Part shown: in pieces, positions 53,966 through 63,383 of the stretch
Layout of the letters: every line of letters starts with the position of its first letter
Numbering within the stretch: position 1 is the stretch's first letter
DNA from: an uncultured Aquimonas sp.
Lineage (GTDB): Bacteria > Pseudomonadota > Gammaproteobacteria > Xanthomonadales > Xanthomonadaceae
Direction of reading: 5' to 3'
Assembly: GCF_937888285.1 (NCBI RefSeq)
Contig: NZ_CALART010000011.1
Coordinates: 62,001 to 126,000, forward strand
DNA length: 64,000 nt
Program-made: the position numbers and the translations under genes
The notes under the pieces: model-generated
What the model was told of the DNA's origin: nothing
Database searches by the model: none
Seen by the model: the letters and a program-made list of their open reading frames with translations, nothing else

Positions 53966-56137
53966 TCAGGGCGTGCGGCGCACGTCGCTGACGCCCGGCA
54001 CCGCCGCCATCTTGCCGAGCAGCTCGCCCAGCTGCTGGAAGTCGTTCACGCGCAGCGAGAAGCGCAGCTCCGCCTTGGACGTGTCGGGATCGACCCGGCT
54101 GTTCACCCCCAGCACGTAGGCGTTCGCCACGCCGATCACGTTGCTGAGGTCCTTCAGCAGCCACTTGCGGTCGATGCCGCGCACCAGCACGTCGACCTGG
54201 TAGCTCTGGCCGCCGCGACGGCCCCACTCCACCGGCAGCACGCGCTCGGGGTGACGCGCGGCCAGATGCTGCATCGAGGGGCAGTCCTCGCGATGAATGC
54301 TGACGCCGCGGCCGCGGGTCAGGAAGCCGATGATCGGGTCGCCCGCCACCGGCTGGCAGCAGCGCGCCAGCTGGGTGAGCAGATTGCCCACGCCCTCGAT
54401 GGTCAGGCCGCGATCGGGCTTCGGCGGCTTGGCCGCCGACACCAGCGGCCGGTGCTGCTCGACCTCGGCCTTGGGGTGGGTGACCTCGTGCAGGGCGCGC
54501 GCGACCTGGCTGGGGCTGATGTCGCCGAGCGCTACCGCGAAGTACAGGTCTTCCACCCGCGGCAGCCGGAACTTCGGCAGCACCAGGTTCAGATCCAGCT
54601 GGTGCAGGGCGAGGCGCTTCAGCTCCTTGTCCAGCACCTCGCGGCCCTCCTGCAGGTTGCGGGCCTGGTCGAGCTTGTGGAACCAGGCGCGCACCTTGTC
54701 GCGGGCGCGGCCGGAGATCAGATAGCCGGCGCCCTGCAGCAGCCAGTCGCGGCGCGGTTCCGGGACCTTGCCGGTGAGGATCTCGACGCGGTCGCCCGAG
54801 CGCGGCGCATAGGTGAGCGGCACGATGCGACCGTTGACCTTGGCGCCGCGGCAGCGGTGCCCGACCTCGGTATGCACGTGGTAGGCGAAGTCCAGCACGG
54901 TGCCGCCGCGCGGCAGGTCGATCACCTGTCCCTGCGGGGTCAGCAGGTAGACGCGGTCTTCGATCAGCTCGGTCGACAGCCCGGCCAGCAGGGCGGTGTC
55001 CTCCTCGCCCTCCTTGCCTTCGAGCAGCTGGCGCATCCAGGCGATCTTGCGCTCGAACTCGGCGTCACCGCCGCCGCCCTCCTTGTAGCGCCAGTGCGCG
55101 GCCACGCCGAGCTCCGCGTGCGCATGCATCTCGTGCGTGCGGATCTGGATCTCCAGCGTCTTGCCCTCGGGCCCGAGCACCGCGGTGTGCAGGCTGCGGT
55201 AGTTGTTGCCCTTGGGATTGGCGATGTAGTCGTCGAACTCGGCGGGAATCGGCGACCACAGGCTGTGGGCCACGCCGAGCGCGGCGTAGCAGGCGGTGAG
55301 GTCGTCGACCAGCACGCGCACCGCGCGGATGTCGTACAGGTCGGAGAACGGCACGTCCTTGCGCTGCATCTTCTTCCAGATGCTGTAGATGTGCTTGGGC
55401 CGACCGGCCACGTCGGCGCGGATGCCGGCCTCGGCCAGGGCCGTGCGCAGGCGTGCCTTGGCATCCTCGATGAAGCGCTCACGGTCGCCGCGCTTCTCGT
55501 CCAGCAGCCTGGCGATGCGCCGGTAGGTGTCGGGCTGCAGGTAGCGGAAAGCGAGATCCTCCAGCTCCCACTTCACCTGCCAGATGCCCAGGCGATTGGC
55601 GAGCGGCGCGTGGATGTCGGCGGTGAGCTGGGCGAGGCGACGACGGGACTCTTCGTCCAGTTCGGCGGCCGCGCGCATCTTCGCCAGCTGCCGCGCGAGC
55701 AGGATCAGCACCCCGCGCAGGTCGCGGATGATCGCCAGCAGCAGGCGCCGCAGGCCCTCGGCGCTGCTGCGCGCGCCGCGCTCGCCCCACAGTGCCCAGA
55801 CCTTCTCGGCCTCGTGCTGGCCATCGAGCAGGGCCTTGACCACCGGCGACACCGGCCAGGGGGCAGCCGATTCCGTGCTCGCAGCGGGCGCGGCCTGCGC
55901 GCCGACGCCCACGGGCGCCGCAGCAGGTGCGGCGGCATACAGCAGCGCCGCCTGCAGGGTCTCGGCATCGGCACCCAGGCGATCCAGCAGGGCCAGCGTG
56001 TCGGCCAGCTCGGCGGGCGCAGGCAGGGTCGGGCCACGCTCGCGGATCCACGCGCACACGTCCTCCCCCAGCCGGGCCGTCTGCGGAGTGCGCGACGACA
56101 GCCAGTCGGCAGGCGAGGAAAGGGCGGGCTTGCTCAT
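53966..56137 (-). CDS. relA: (p)ppGpp synthetase RelA
   Basis: Makes the alarmone (p)ppGpp during amino-acid starvation on ribosomes. 723 residues in the long RSH layout: an N-terminal pseudo-hydrolase region (about 30-230) that lacks the HD metal-binding motif, the synthetase domain (GRPKHIYSIWKKMQRKDV; the acidic EFDD motif at 300-303 marks synthetase-only RelA; NPKGNNYRSLHTAVLG follows), a TGS domain (VYLLTPQGQVIDLPRGGT), a Cys/His region (LARCCQPVAGDPIIGF) and a C-terminal ACT domain. It is therefore a monofunctional RelA; a SpoT should exist elsewhere. Confidence 0.93.
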   Translation of the reverse strand: MSKPALSSPADWLSSRTPQTARLGEDVCAWIRERGPTLPAPAELADTLALLDRLGADAETLQAALLYAAAPAAAPVGVGAQAAPAASTESAAPWPVSPVVKALLDGQHEAEKVWALWGERGARSSAEGLRRLLLAIIRDLRGVLILLARQLAKMRAAAELDEESRRRLAQLTADIHAPLANRLGIWQVKWELEDLAFRYLQPDTYRRIARLLDEKRGDRERFIEDAKARLRTALAEAGIRADVAGRPKHIYSIWKKMQRKDVPFSDLYDIRAVRVLVDDLTACYAALGVAHSLWSPIPAEFDDYIANPKGNNYRSLHTAVLGPEGKTLEIQIRTHEMHAHAELGVAAHWRYKEGGGGDAEFERKIAWMRQLLEGKEGEEDTALLAGLSTELIEDRVYLLTPQGQVIDLPRGGTVLDFAYHVHTEVGHRCRGAKVNGRIVPLTYAPRSGDRVEILTGKVPEPRRDWLLQGAGYLISGRARDKVRAWFHKLDQARNLQEGREVLDKELKRLALHQLDLNLVLPKFRLPRVEDLYFAVALGDISPSQVARALHEVTHPKAEVEQHRPLVSAAKPPKPDRGLTIEGVGNLLTQLARCCQPVAGDPIIGFLTRGRGVSIHREDCPSMQHLAARHPERVLPVEWGRRGGQSYQVDVLVRGIDRKWLLKDLSNVIGVANAYVLGVNSRVDPDTSKAELRFSLRVNDFQQLGELLGKMAAVPGVSDVRRTP

Positions 56138-56162
56138 GCGCGACAGTGGACTTCAAAAGCAA

Positions 56163-56184
56163 ACGCCGGAGCAAGCTCCGGCGT
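56163..56184 (-). terminator. Rho-independent terminator after the 56.2-kb gene
   Basis: A perfect 10-bp stem (ACGCCGGAGC with GCTCCGGCGT) around a 2-nt spacer is followed on the minus strand by TTTGCTTTTG. It lies between the stop of the large exported-protein gene and the relA start, so relA likely has its own promoter just downstream of it. Confidence 0.8.
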
Positions 56185-56224
56185 CTACGTCAAACGATTT
56201 GAACTTGATCGCTCGGGTTGGCAG

Positions 56225-58168
56225 TCAAGGTCGGTAGCGGATCGTGACCGTCTGGGTGACCGACTGGGCGGGGCTGCCAGTGTCGGTCAGGCGCACGGTA
56301 CAGCTGACAGTAGCTGCCGAATTCAGATCCTTGTACGGCAGCTTGAAGTGCGTGAAAGCAAACGAGAATGCTGTGCTCGCACTCGTCGGCGTCGTCGGCG
56401 AAATGGTCGGTGGATTGAGCAGGATGCCCGTCGGGTCGGAGCAGGACTCCAGCGAAGCGATGACCTGCTGGCCCGGGGATTCCGGCTGTGCGCCAACGCT
56501 TACGCTTCGCAGGAACGAATTGAACGTGACCGCACAGATCCCCTCACCAGAACTGAAACACGTGCTCGACCTCGTGTACTCGCCGTTCGGAATCACGACG
56601 CTCTGGTCGTCCAGAATCGCGCCACCTGTCGCCGAGGCCGAAACCTGCAGCGTGGGGGTAAGCAGCGCGAAACTCGGCGGCGCATTCACATCGCGCACTT
56701 CGACATTGATCCGCACGCGCCCCGTGCCCTCGCGGACATCGGTGGCGGTCTGGGTGATCAGGGCGGTGCCGATCTGATCCGACGGCGGCGCGATCCGCAC
56801 GTCGAAGTGACCGGTGCCGAGCGAGGTGATCAGGCCAGCGTTCGGAACCAGGGTCGGGTTGGTGTTGGTCGGCGCGGCGGCGAGGGTGAAGGCCTCAGCA
56901 TCCAGATCGCGGACGCGGCACTCGAACTCGACCGGCGCACCCGCCTCGTCCATCACCACATTGACCGGCAGGTCGCTGTTCCAGACCCAGAGGGCCTGGT
57001 CGACCGGCAGGACGCGAGCCGGGTAGCTGCAGGCGAACTGCGGCACCTGGTTGGGCACCAGGGTCAGGATGAGCGGCGCGCTGTTGTCGGTCAGCACGCG
57101 GTCGCCGCCGCCGGCGGTGTCCTGCGGGTCGAAGAACAGCGCCGCACCCAGCAGGGTCTTCTGCGGCGGCGCGCCGTCGCTGACCGTGCGGCTCAAGGTG
57201 AAGGTGTAGGTCTCGCCGGCGCCGATGGTCAGGTTGCTCAGGTTGAGCACGCCGGTGCCGGACGCCGCACCCGGACAGGGGGCTGCGCCGGTGCTGCAGG
57301 TCCAGGCGCCGGAGCTGACGACCGGCTGGATCAGCGACTGCTGGGCATTGGTCGGCACGAACTCGCGCACGCGCACGCCGCTGGCAGCGACCGCGCCGGT
57401 ATTGCTGATGCGGATCTGGTAGGCGAAGGCCTGGTCGCGGGCGACATCGAGCTGGCGAATCGACAGCGCGCCGTCGCCGGTGCGCAGGTCCAACACCAGG
57501 TTGGCGCCGTCATCGAAGCCCGAGCGGAAGATCAGGTCCGGATTGACCGGCGCCGGCGGCGGCACCGAAGGCGGGTTGGCGATCAGGCTGGCGAAGGGGA
57601 AGGCGTGGCACTGGACCATCGAGCCCACGCTGCCGGCCACCGGCTCGGGCACGAAGCGCGCGGTGCCCGGCGTGTAGTCGATCCGACGGAAGCCGCGCAG
57701 GGTCTGCTGCACGAGATTGGTGTCGGTCAGCTGGATCGCCAGTTCGTCGTTGCCGGCGTAGTAGCTCTCGCACAGCACGGGCTCGGCCAGCGAGAACTCG
57801 GCCGAGCGCGGCGTCGCGCCCAGGCGGTAGTTGACGGGGCCCGCCAGCAGCAGGGCGCTCTGCCCCGGGAACTGCACGTTGAGGCCGGCGCCGGTGGCCA
57901 GCAGGGTGCAGCTCTGGCCAGCCTTGACGGTGCCGAGGGTCAGTCCGCGGCCGGTGTCGTACCAGCCGAAACCGTCTGCCAGGGCTTTGTCCTGGCCGGG
58001 CGCACACAGCAACTCTCCGGCGATGCCGGGGGCAGCCTTGCTGACCGTCGCTGCTCCATCGGTGGGCTCCCCGATCCGACTGTCCACTGCCGCCTGCGAG
58101 GCGAGACAGAAGACACAGGTGGACAAGGCGAGCGCGAGCGTGGAACGGCGGACAGGAAAGAAGGTCAT
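56225..58168 (-). CDS. Large exported protein with internal FRSGFD motif and Ig/cadherin-like domains
   Basis: A 647-residue exported protein with a signal peptide (LALALSTCVFCLASQAAVDS). The first ~225 residues form one module that ends with PVNPDLIFRSGFDDGANL, an internal copy of the tail seen at the C termini of other exported proteins. After it come a DUF11-like domain (about 235-355, with AYQIRISNTGAVAASGVRV and GAGETYTFTLSRTVSD) and two or three Ig/cadherin-like domains (RINVEVRDVNAPPSFALL). The C terminus (SVTQTVTIRYRP) has no such tail. It may be a fusion of an old tailed protein to new domains. Its function is unknown. Confidence 0.78.
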   Translation of the reverse strand: MTFFPVRRSTLALALSTCVFCLASQAAVDSRIGEPTDGAATVSKAAPGIAGELLCAPGQDKALADGFGWYDTGRGLTLGTVKAGQSCTLLATGAGLNVQFPGQSALLLAGPVNYRLGATPRSAEFSLAEPVLCESYYAGNDELAIQLTDTNLVQQTLRGFRRIDYTPGTARFVPEPVAGSVGSMVQCHAFPFASLIANPPSVPPPAPVNPDLIFRSGFDDGANLVLDLRTGDGALSIRQLDVARDQAFAYQIRISNTGAVAASGVRVREFVPTNAQQSLIQPVVSSGAWTCSTGAAPCPGAASGTGVLNLSNLTIGAGETYTFTLSRTVSDGAPPQKTLLGAALFFDPQDTAGGGDRVLTDNSAPLILTLVPNQVPQFACSYPARVLPVDQALWVWNSDLPVNVVMDEAGAPVEFECRVRDLDAEAFTLAAAPTNTNPTLVPNAGLITSLGTGHFDVRIAPPSDQIGTALITQTATDVREGTGRVRINVEVRDVNAPPSFALLTPTLQVSASATGGAILDDQSVVIPNGEYTRSSTCFSSGEGICAVTFNSFLRSVSVGAQPESPGQQVIASLESCSDPTGILLNPPTISPTTPTSASTAFSFAFTHFKLPYKDLNSAATVSCTVRLTDTGSPAQSVTQTVTIRYRP

Positions 58169-58364
58169 GGAAGGCTCCGAAAGCTAAGTACGCATAGGGT
58201 AAGGGGTTGCCGTGGCGCGTGCCATGGGCGGCCGTGGTCGTCCGGCAACCCTGCGAGTGTAGCCCGGACGCCGGGAATCGACTGAACCCCCTGTAAATAC
58301 TGACCTCCCCTGGCGACGAAAGCGGCGCTTGCACCGGCCGTCGCCGGACAACACCATCCACCGC

Positions 58365-59183
58365 ATGCCTGCCCTGCCCGCCCTGAAGTCCCTGCGACCC
58401 GCGCTGACGCGCGCCGCACATGCCTTGCCGATGCGCCGACTCGGGCAGGGCCGGCTCGAACTGCTGCCGGCCACGCTGATGCGCGGGCGCGGGCTCGCCA
58501 CCCAGCGCGCGCTGGCCAATGCCCCATGGCTGCTGCGCGACGCCGCCACCGGCGTCTATCTGGCGACGGTAGATGGCAAGGCCCAGCTGGCGCTGCTGCT
58601 GCGGGGGCCGGCAAGCCACCCCCTGCGTCAGCGACCGGCCGGCGCCGGGCTGCAGGTGCTGTGGCGTGAGCTGGGCATCCGTCACTCGGACGCTGCCGCC
58701 GGCGGCCTGCGGCCCTGTGCGGAACCCACGGAACTGTGGCTGGCCGGCCGCGATCGCTACGGCAGGCCGCTGTGGCTGGCGCCGCAGGCCGCACGCGCCT
58801 GGCGCAGCATGCGGACCGCAGCGGACCGCGATGGAGTCCCGCTGCAGGCGATCTCAGGCTTCCGCAGCGTCGCCTACCAGGGCGAGATCATCCGCAGGAA
58901 GCGTCGTCGGGGCCTCAGCGTGGAGTCCATCCTCGCGGTCAACGCCGCACCCGGCTACTCCGAGCACCACGGCGGTCGCGCCCTCGACATCGGCTCTCCG
59001 GGCGAGCCACCCGCCGAGGAGAGCTTCGAACACACCGCGGCCTTCGCCTGGCTGCAGGCGAACGCCGGGCGCTTCGGTTTCCGACTGAGCTATCCGCGCG
59101 ACAACCCGCACGGGATCGTCTACGAGCCCTGGCACTGGTGCTGGCACCCGCCCGCGGCGGGCGCGCTCGCGCTGCCGCGCTGA
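58365..59183 (+). CDS. VanY-like D-alanyl-D-alanine carboxypeptidase (M15B)
   Basis: A 272-residue protein whose C-terminal half is an M15B peptidase. The key blocks are ISGFRSVAYQGEIIRRKRRR, APGYSEHHGGRALDIGSPGE (zinc His and Asp) and GIVYEPWHWCWHP (catalytic Glu and third His). It would trim D-Ala from peptidoglycan stem peptides. The N-terminal ~90 residues form a separate domain I do not recognise. There is no clear signal peptide in the chosen frame, which is odd for this activity. I use the ATG at 58365 over an earlier TTG. Confidence 0.85.
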   Translation: MPALPALKSLRPALTRAAHALPMRRLGQGRLELLPATLMRGRGLATQRALANAPWLLRDAATGVYLATVDGKAQLALLLRGPASHPLRQRPAGAGLQVLWRELGIRHSDAAAGGLRPCAEPTELWLAGRDRYGRPLWLAPQAARAWRSMRTAADRDGVPLQAISGFRSVAYQGEIIRRKRRRGLSVESILAVNAAPGYSEHHGGRALDIGSPGEPPAEESFEHTAAFAWLQANAGRFGFRLSYPRDNPHGIVYEPWHWCWHPPAAGALALPR

Positions 59184-59190
59184 AACACAC

Positions 59191-59946
59191 TCAGCCGGTC
59201 GCGCCGGGCCTGTCCGCATCGGTGCCGCGCGCCGCGACATCCCTGCGCTGCGGGTGCCCGGCGGCCCTGGCGTCGTCCGCGGATGGGTCGGCATCGGCCC
59301 CGCTCCACTTCGCTTCGGGCAGCGACGCCAGCGCCCGCTCTGCAGCCTGCGCAGCGCGTCGACCGGCGCGCTCGCGCAGGCGGCGGCGCCAGGCGATGCG
59401 GGCGTTGAGGCGCCACAGCGCATTGACCAGCCCGTGCGCGAGCAGCCCTCCCGCTACGGCCATCACCACCAGCCCGACCAGCAGCGGTTTGCCCAGCGCC
59501 TCGACCCGCGCCCAGGTGGCGGCGAAGAAACCGAGTTCGCGGGTTTCGGTGACATGCTGTTCGAGCAGCAAGGGGTCGGGCCAGGCACCGTGGTCCTCGA
59601 AACCGGGCGGCGGCGGCGCGGACTCGTCGACGCCGACCAGCAGCACGCCCAGCTTGTAGGCGAGGTAGTAGATCGCCGGAAAGGTCACTGGATTGCTGAT
59701 GAAGGTGCTGGCCATCGCCACCGGCACGTTGGCGCGCAGCAGGATCGCGGCGCCACCGGCCAGGGGGATCTGCCCCACCGGGATCAGCAGCCCGAAGAAG
59801 ATCCCCAGCGAGAAGCCCAGCGCGATGCCCTTGCGGCTCAGATGCCACAGCCGCGGATGGTGCAGCCAGGGCCCGAGCCAGCGCGCCCAGCGGGCGTTGC
59901 GGATCGCTTCGGGCTTGGGCAGCCAGCGCCGCAGCCGCGCCTTCAT
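59191..59946 (-). CDS. DUF2062 membrane protein
   Basis: A 251-residue protein with the DUF2062 membrane domain: a basic N terminus (WARWLGPWLHHPRLWHLSRK), hydrophobic helix GIALGFSLGIFFGLLIPVGQ, the conserved FISNPVTFPAIYYLAYKLG, and another helix (PLLVGLVVMAVAGGLLAHGL). A charged, proline/arginine-rich C-terminal tail follows (about 195-251). Its function is unknown. It is convergent with the VanY-like gene. Confidence 0.85.
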   Translation of the reverse strand: MKARLRRWLPKPEAIRNARWARWLGPWLHHPRLWHLSRKGIALGFSLGIFFGLLIPVGQIPLAGGAAILLRANVPVAMASTFISNPVTFPAIYYLAYKLGVLLVGVDESAPPPPGFEDHGAWPDPLLLEQHVTETRELGFFAATWARVEALGKPLLVGLVVMAVAGGLLAHGLVNALWRLNARIAWRRRLRERAGRRAAQAAERALASLPEAKWSGADADPSADDARAAGHPQRRDVAARGTDADRPGATG

Positions 59947-60070
59947 GCGCAGCCCGCCCGCCTGTCAGCCGGTCGGCCTTCGCCATGGCCAGGCGCGTCG
60001 AGGGGGCTCATGTTCGGATTCAAGGGCGAGTCTGCTCCGCAGGCGGGGTCGGTGGCGCACGCCGCGGGGA

Positions 60071-61726
60071 TCAGCGCGCCGGGTACACCCGCACGCCGTC
60101 CACCCAGGTCGACTCCACCTTGAGGTCCAGAATGGAGGCGGGGGCGAGATCCTCAAGGGGACGTGAAAGCACGACGAAGTCGGCGCGCTTGCCCACCTCC
60201 AGGCTGCCCACTTCGCTTTCGGCGAAGCCGGCATGCGCGGCATCCAGGGTGAAGCCTCGCAGCGCCTCCATCAGATCGAGCTTCTGCGAAGCGATCCAGC
60301 CGCCTTCCGGCCAGCCGCGCGCGTCCTGGCGGGTCGCCGCCGCATGTAGGCCCAGTACCGGATCGACGGCTTCGACGGGGAAATCCGAGCCCAGTGCGAG
60401 CACGGCGCCGGCCTCCTTCATCCGCCGCCACGCATAGGCGCCGGCCAGCCGATCCTCGCCCAGCCGCGCCTGCGCCCAGCGCATGTCGCTGGTCGCATGG
60501 GTGGGCTGCATCGAGGCGATGACACCGAGCTGGGCGAAACGGGGAATGTCGCCCAGGGCCACCACCTGGGCGTGCTCGATGCGCCAGCGATGGTCGGTGC
60601 CGCGCGCCTCGCCCAGCACGCTCTGCATGCCGTCCAGCACGACCCGGTTGCCGCGATCACCGATGGCATGCGCCGCCACCTGTACGCCGCAGGCATGGGC
60701 CTTGGCGAGGATCTTCTCGAAGGCCGGCGGCTCGGCGAACAGCAGGCCGCGATTTCCGGGCTCGTCGCTGTAGTCCTCCAGCAGGGCGGCGCCGCGGCTG
60801 CCGAGCGCGCCGTCGATGTAAAGCTTCACGCTGCGCATCTGCAGGCGACCCGAGGGATGCCGGTAGTGGCCCATCGCGCACAGCGCATCCAGCGCCTCGG
60901 CATCGCCATTGGCCATGGCATGGATGCGCAGCGGCAGGCGCCCGCTGTCGGCGAAGCGCCGGTACAGGGCGAGCTGCTTCAGCGACACGCCGGCATCGTG
61001 GACGCCGGTCAGGCCGAAGCGCGCGGACTCCGCGAGCGCGCGCTCCAAGGCCAGCGCATCGACCTCTTCCGAGGGCGCGGGAATCGCTTCGACGATGAAC
61101 TGCTCGGCGCTGTCGATGAAGACGCCGGTCGCTTGTCCCTGGTCGTCACGCAGGATGCGGCCGCCTTCGGGCTGCCAGTCGCCCGACAGGTCACGCGTCG
61201 ACACCGCCAGCGCCAGCGAATTGCCCCAGCCGGCGTGGCCGTCGACGCGCTCCAGCCACACCGGGCGATCCGGGAAGTGCGCATCGAGATCCGCTGCAGT
61301 CGGAAACTCGGCCTCGGGCCACAGGGTCTGGTCCCAGCCGCGGCCGAGCAGCCAGGCGCCGGTCGGCAGGTCCTGCGCGTGCTGACGCAGCCGCTCGACG
61401 ATCTCGGCCTTGCTGCTGGCGCCCATCAGATTGGCGCGCAGCAGGGCGTGTCCGAGGTTCATCAGATGGCCATGGGCATCGATCAGCCCCGGGATCACCG
61501 TCTGCCCGCCCAGCGAAACCTCGCGCGCACCGCGGAAGCGCTCCCGCAACTCGGCCTGCGTGCCCAGCGCCAGCAGCCGACCGTCTTCGTCCCAGGCCAT
61601 GGCTTCGGCATGGGGCGCCGCAGGGTCGAGCGTGTGGATGCGCGCGTCGACGAGCAGGGTCGGCGCCGCGCACGTGCTGCTGGCAGCGATGAGCCCAAGG
61701 AGCAGGAAAGGTGCGCGGATCGACAT
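60071..61726 (-). CDS. Exported YtcJ-like amidohydrolase
   Basis: A 551-residue metal-dependent hydrolase of the Amidohydro_3 group. Signal peptide (FLLLGLIAASSTCAAP), then HxH in VIPGLIDAHGHLMNLGHA, the family block VKLYIDGALGSRGAALLEDY, His ligands in QVAAHAIGDRGNRVVLDG and WRIEHAQVV, and the catalytic Asp in LALGSDFPVEAVDPVLGLHA. It would hydrolyse an amide or cyclic amide in the periplasm; the substrate is unknown. A terminator-like hairpin lies upstream of its start. Confidence 0.88.
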   Translation of the reverse strand: MSIRAPFLLLGLIAASSTCAAPTLLVDARIHTLDPAAPHAEAMAWDEDGRLLALGTQAELRERFRGAREVSLGGQTVIPGLIDAHGHLMNLGHALLRANLMGASSKAEIVERLRQHAQDLPTGAWLLGRGWDQTLWPEAEFPTAADLDAHFPDRPVWLERVDGHAGWGNSLALAVSTRDLSGDWQPEGGRILRDDQGQATGVFIDSAEQFIVEAIPAPSEEVDALALERALAESARFGLTGVHDAGVSLKQLALYRRFADSGRLPLRIHAMANGDAEALDALCAMGHYRHPSGRLQMRSVKLYIDGALGSRGAALLEDYSDEPGNRGLLFAEPPAFEKILAKAHACGVQVAAHAIGDRGNRVVLDGMQSVLGEARGTDHRWRIEHAQVVALGDIPRFAQLGVIASMQPTHATSDMRWAQARLGEDRLAGAYAWRRMKEAGAVLALGSDFPVEAVDPVLGLHAAATRQDARGWPEGGWIASQKLDLMEALRGFTLDAAHAGFAESEVGSLEVGKRADFVVLSRPLEDLAPASILDLKVESTWVDGVRVYPAR

Positions 61727-61779
61727 GCGGAACTCGCGTGGCGGGTATGGGCCGTCACTCTGCCGCAGCGCCCCGAAAG

Positions 61780-61811
61780 CGACAAGCCGCGCATCGCTGC
61801 GCGGCTTGTCG
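61780..61811 (-). terminator. Strong hairpin after the glycine-zipper gene
   Basis: A perfect 14-bp stem (CGACAAGCCGCGCA with TGCGCGGCTTGTCG) and a 4-nt loop lie 22 bases past the stop of the minus-strand glycine-zipper gene and ahead of the amidohydrolase. The tail on the minus strand is only CTTTC, so the T-run is short. Confidence 0.65.
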
Positions 61812-61832
61812 GGTGCGAACTCCGATTGGAAC

Positions 61833-62402
61833 TCAGTAGCGCACAGGTCGTACGTCCACTTCGACGCGGATGCGATCGCCGGGGTGATAGTCGGTACGCG
61901 TCCAGTGGGTACGACCGTTGTAGCGGTAGGCGACGTCGTAGCCGACCACGCGGTCCTCGTGGCGGTAGTCGGTGACCACGCGGCAGCGGTCCTCGTAGCG
62001 GGTGTATTCGCGGCCACCCACGTAGCCGCCGCGGTGGCGCTGGGAATCACGCACTGCCGCATAGCCGAGTGCGGCACCCGCCACCGTCGCCGCGTCGCGT
62101 CCACGGCCACTGCCGAACTGGTTGCCGATGGCGCCGCCGATGATGCCGCCGAGGATCGCCGGCGCGCGATCGCGGGAACCCCCGGCATAGCGCACCGGCT
62201 CGCGGTAGGTCACCGGCTCGCTCCAGCACTGCTCGCTGCTGACGGGCTGCCGGTAGCTCTCGATGATGGGTCGCACCTCGACCACCCGCGCGTACTCGTG
62301 CGCGCCGTGCTGATAGCGCCCGCCTGCCGAGGCGGCGCTGGCGAACACGAGGGCGAATGCAGTGGCACCGAGGGTGAGGACACGCAGTCCGGTACGCTTC
62401 AT
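61833..62402 (-). CDS. Exported glycine-zipper 2TM protein
   Basis: A 189-residue protein. Signal peptide (LGATAFALVFASAASAG), a region rich in Arg and Tyr (YARVVEVRPIIESYRQPV, WSEPVTYREPVRYAGG), the glycine-zipper 2TM motif (APAILGGIIGGAIGNQFGSG, then GRDAATVAGAALGYAAVRD), and a C-terminal part with YDVAYRYNGRTHWTRTDY. Such proteins (Rickettsia 17-kDa-like/SmpA-like) insert in the outer membrane. No lipobox is seen. Confidence 0.82.
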   Translation of the reverse strand: MKRTGLRVLTLGATAFALVFASAASAGGRYQHGAHEYARVVEVRPIIESYRQPVSSEQCWSEPVTYREPVRYAGGSRDRAPAILGGIIGGAIGNQFGSGRGRDAATVAGAALGYAAVRDSQRHRGGYVGGREYTRYEDRCRVVTDYRHEDRVVGYDVAYRYNGRTHWTRTDYHPGDRIRVEVDVRPVRY

Positions 62403-62627
62403 GACGAACTCCACGCTGTCGATCGCCGGGGCTCCGGCGAGGGGGACGCTAGGGTCGCGGGACTTAATCACCAGTGAACTCCGCCAGCAGTGTTCAGCGC
62501 GCAGGAAGCAAGGCAAGCCGCGGCTGAACAACGCTGCCAGGGGAGCGACGGAAACCTGCAGGGCGCGCCGTATGCGCTGATGCGCGCAGACGGCACCGCC
62601 CTTCCTGCGATGCACCCGACACAGTGC

Positions 62628-63383
62628 TCAAGCGCTGGGCAGATCAAGCGTCGCGAGCCATGCCTCGACGATATTGAACGCTGCCGACCAGGCATGGCCC
62701 AGCAGCGGCGACACGTGCGAACCGGGCAACTCGACCAGGCTCGCCGACCATGCGGCCGCGAGCGCCGACAGCGCGGCGCGGTCGATCTCCGCATCCTCAC
62801 GCGAAGACAGGATCAGCACGGGACAGGCAGGCCGCGCCGGCATCGGCAACATCTGCACCTGTTGGATCATTTGGGCGCTGAAGTCGCTCCAGCGGCGGAA
62901 GCCAATGGCGACCTCGGCGTCGGACAGCTCCGGTATGGCCCGCCGCGTGCCTGCTGCGCTCGCCCGCAGGCCCCAGGCCCGCATCGGACCGCGCTGCGGC
63001 GGTGCAGCAGAGTGATCGCCGCTGGGCAGCAGCGGATTCAGCAGCACCAGTGCGCGCGCACCAAGGTCCGCCGCGAGCGCGCAGGCGACGAGGCCGCCGA
63101 AGCTCGCGCCTAGCAATACGGATGCGGAATGCCCGGCATGCACCTGTCGCAATGACGCCAGGAGATGACACCATTCGATGTCCGGCTGCGCTGCGGCGCG
63201 ACTGAAGTCGGCCGCCCGGAAGCGGCCACCACGGGCCTGCCAGGCGCGCGCCCACTGCGCCCATTCCCAGGCGCCGCCACCGGCACCATGGAAGGCCAGC
63301 GCTGTTGGCAGCGCGTCATGCGTGCCTGCCGGGCATCTGCCAGACTCTGCGCCCCTCGATGCTGTGCCTTCCCGCGTGCTCAC
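62628..63383 (-). CDS. Alpha/beta hydrolase, start uncertain
   Basis: A soluble alpha/beta hydrolase. The conserved core starts with ALAFHGAGGGAWEW (oxyanion region), has the nucleophile elbow GASFGG, and a catalytic His in LPGSHVSPLL near the C terminus. The region around SSREDAEIDRAALS likely holds the acid. I use the GTG at 63383; the frame extends to an ATG at 63413 but that overlaps gloB more. No ATG lies between the GTG and the core. Its substrate is unknown. Its start overlaps the divergent gloB start. Confidence 0.72.
   Translation of the reverse strand: MSTREGTASRGAESGRCPAGTHDALPTALAFHGAGGGAWEWAQWARAWQARGGRFRAADFSRAAAQPDIEWCHLLASLRQVHAGHSASVLLGASFGGLVACALAADLGARALVLLNPLLPSGDHSAAPPQRGPMRAWGLRASAAGTRRAIPELSDAEVAIGFRRWSDFSAQMIQQVQMLPMPARPACPVLILSSREDAEIDRAALSALAAAWSASLVELPGSHVSPLLGHAWSAAFNIVEAWLATLDLPSA

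Noticed and set aside
53642..58285. A 1547-codon plus-strand open frame over relA and its neighbours
   Set aside because: It is antisense to yafS, relA and the large exported-protein gene, all with clear domains. High third-position GC keeps the opposite strand free of stops. Its translation is Arg/Gly/Ala/His-rich with no domain.
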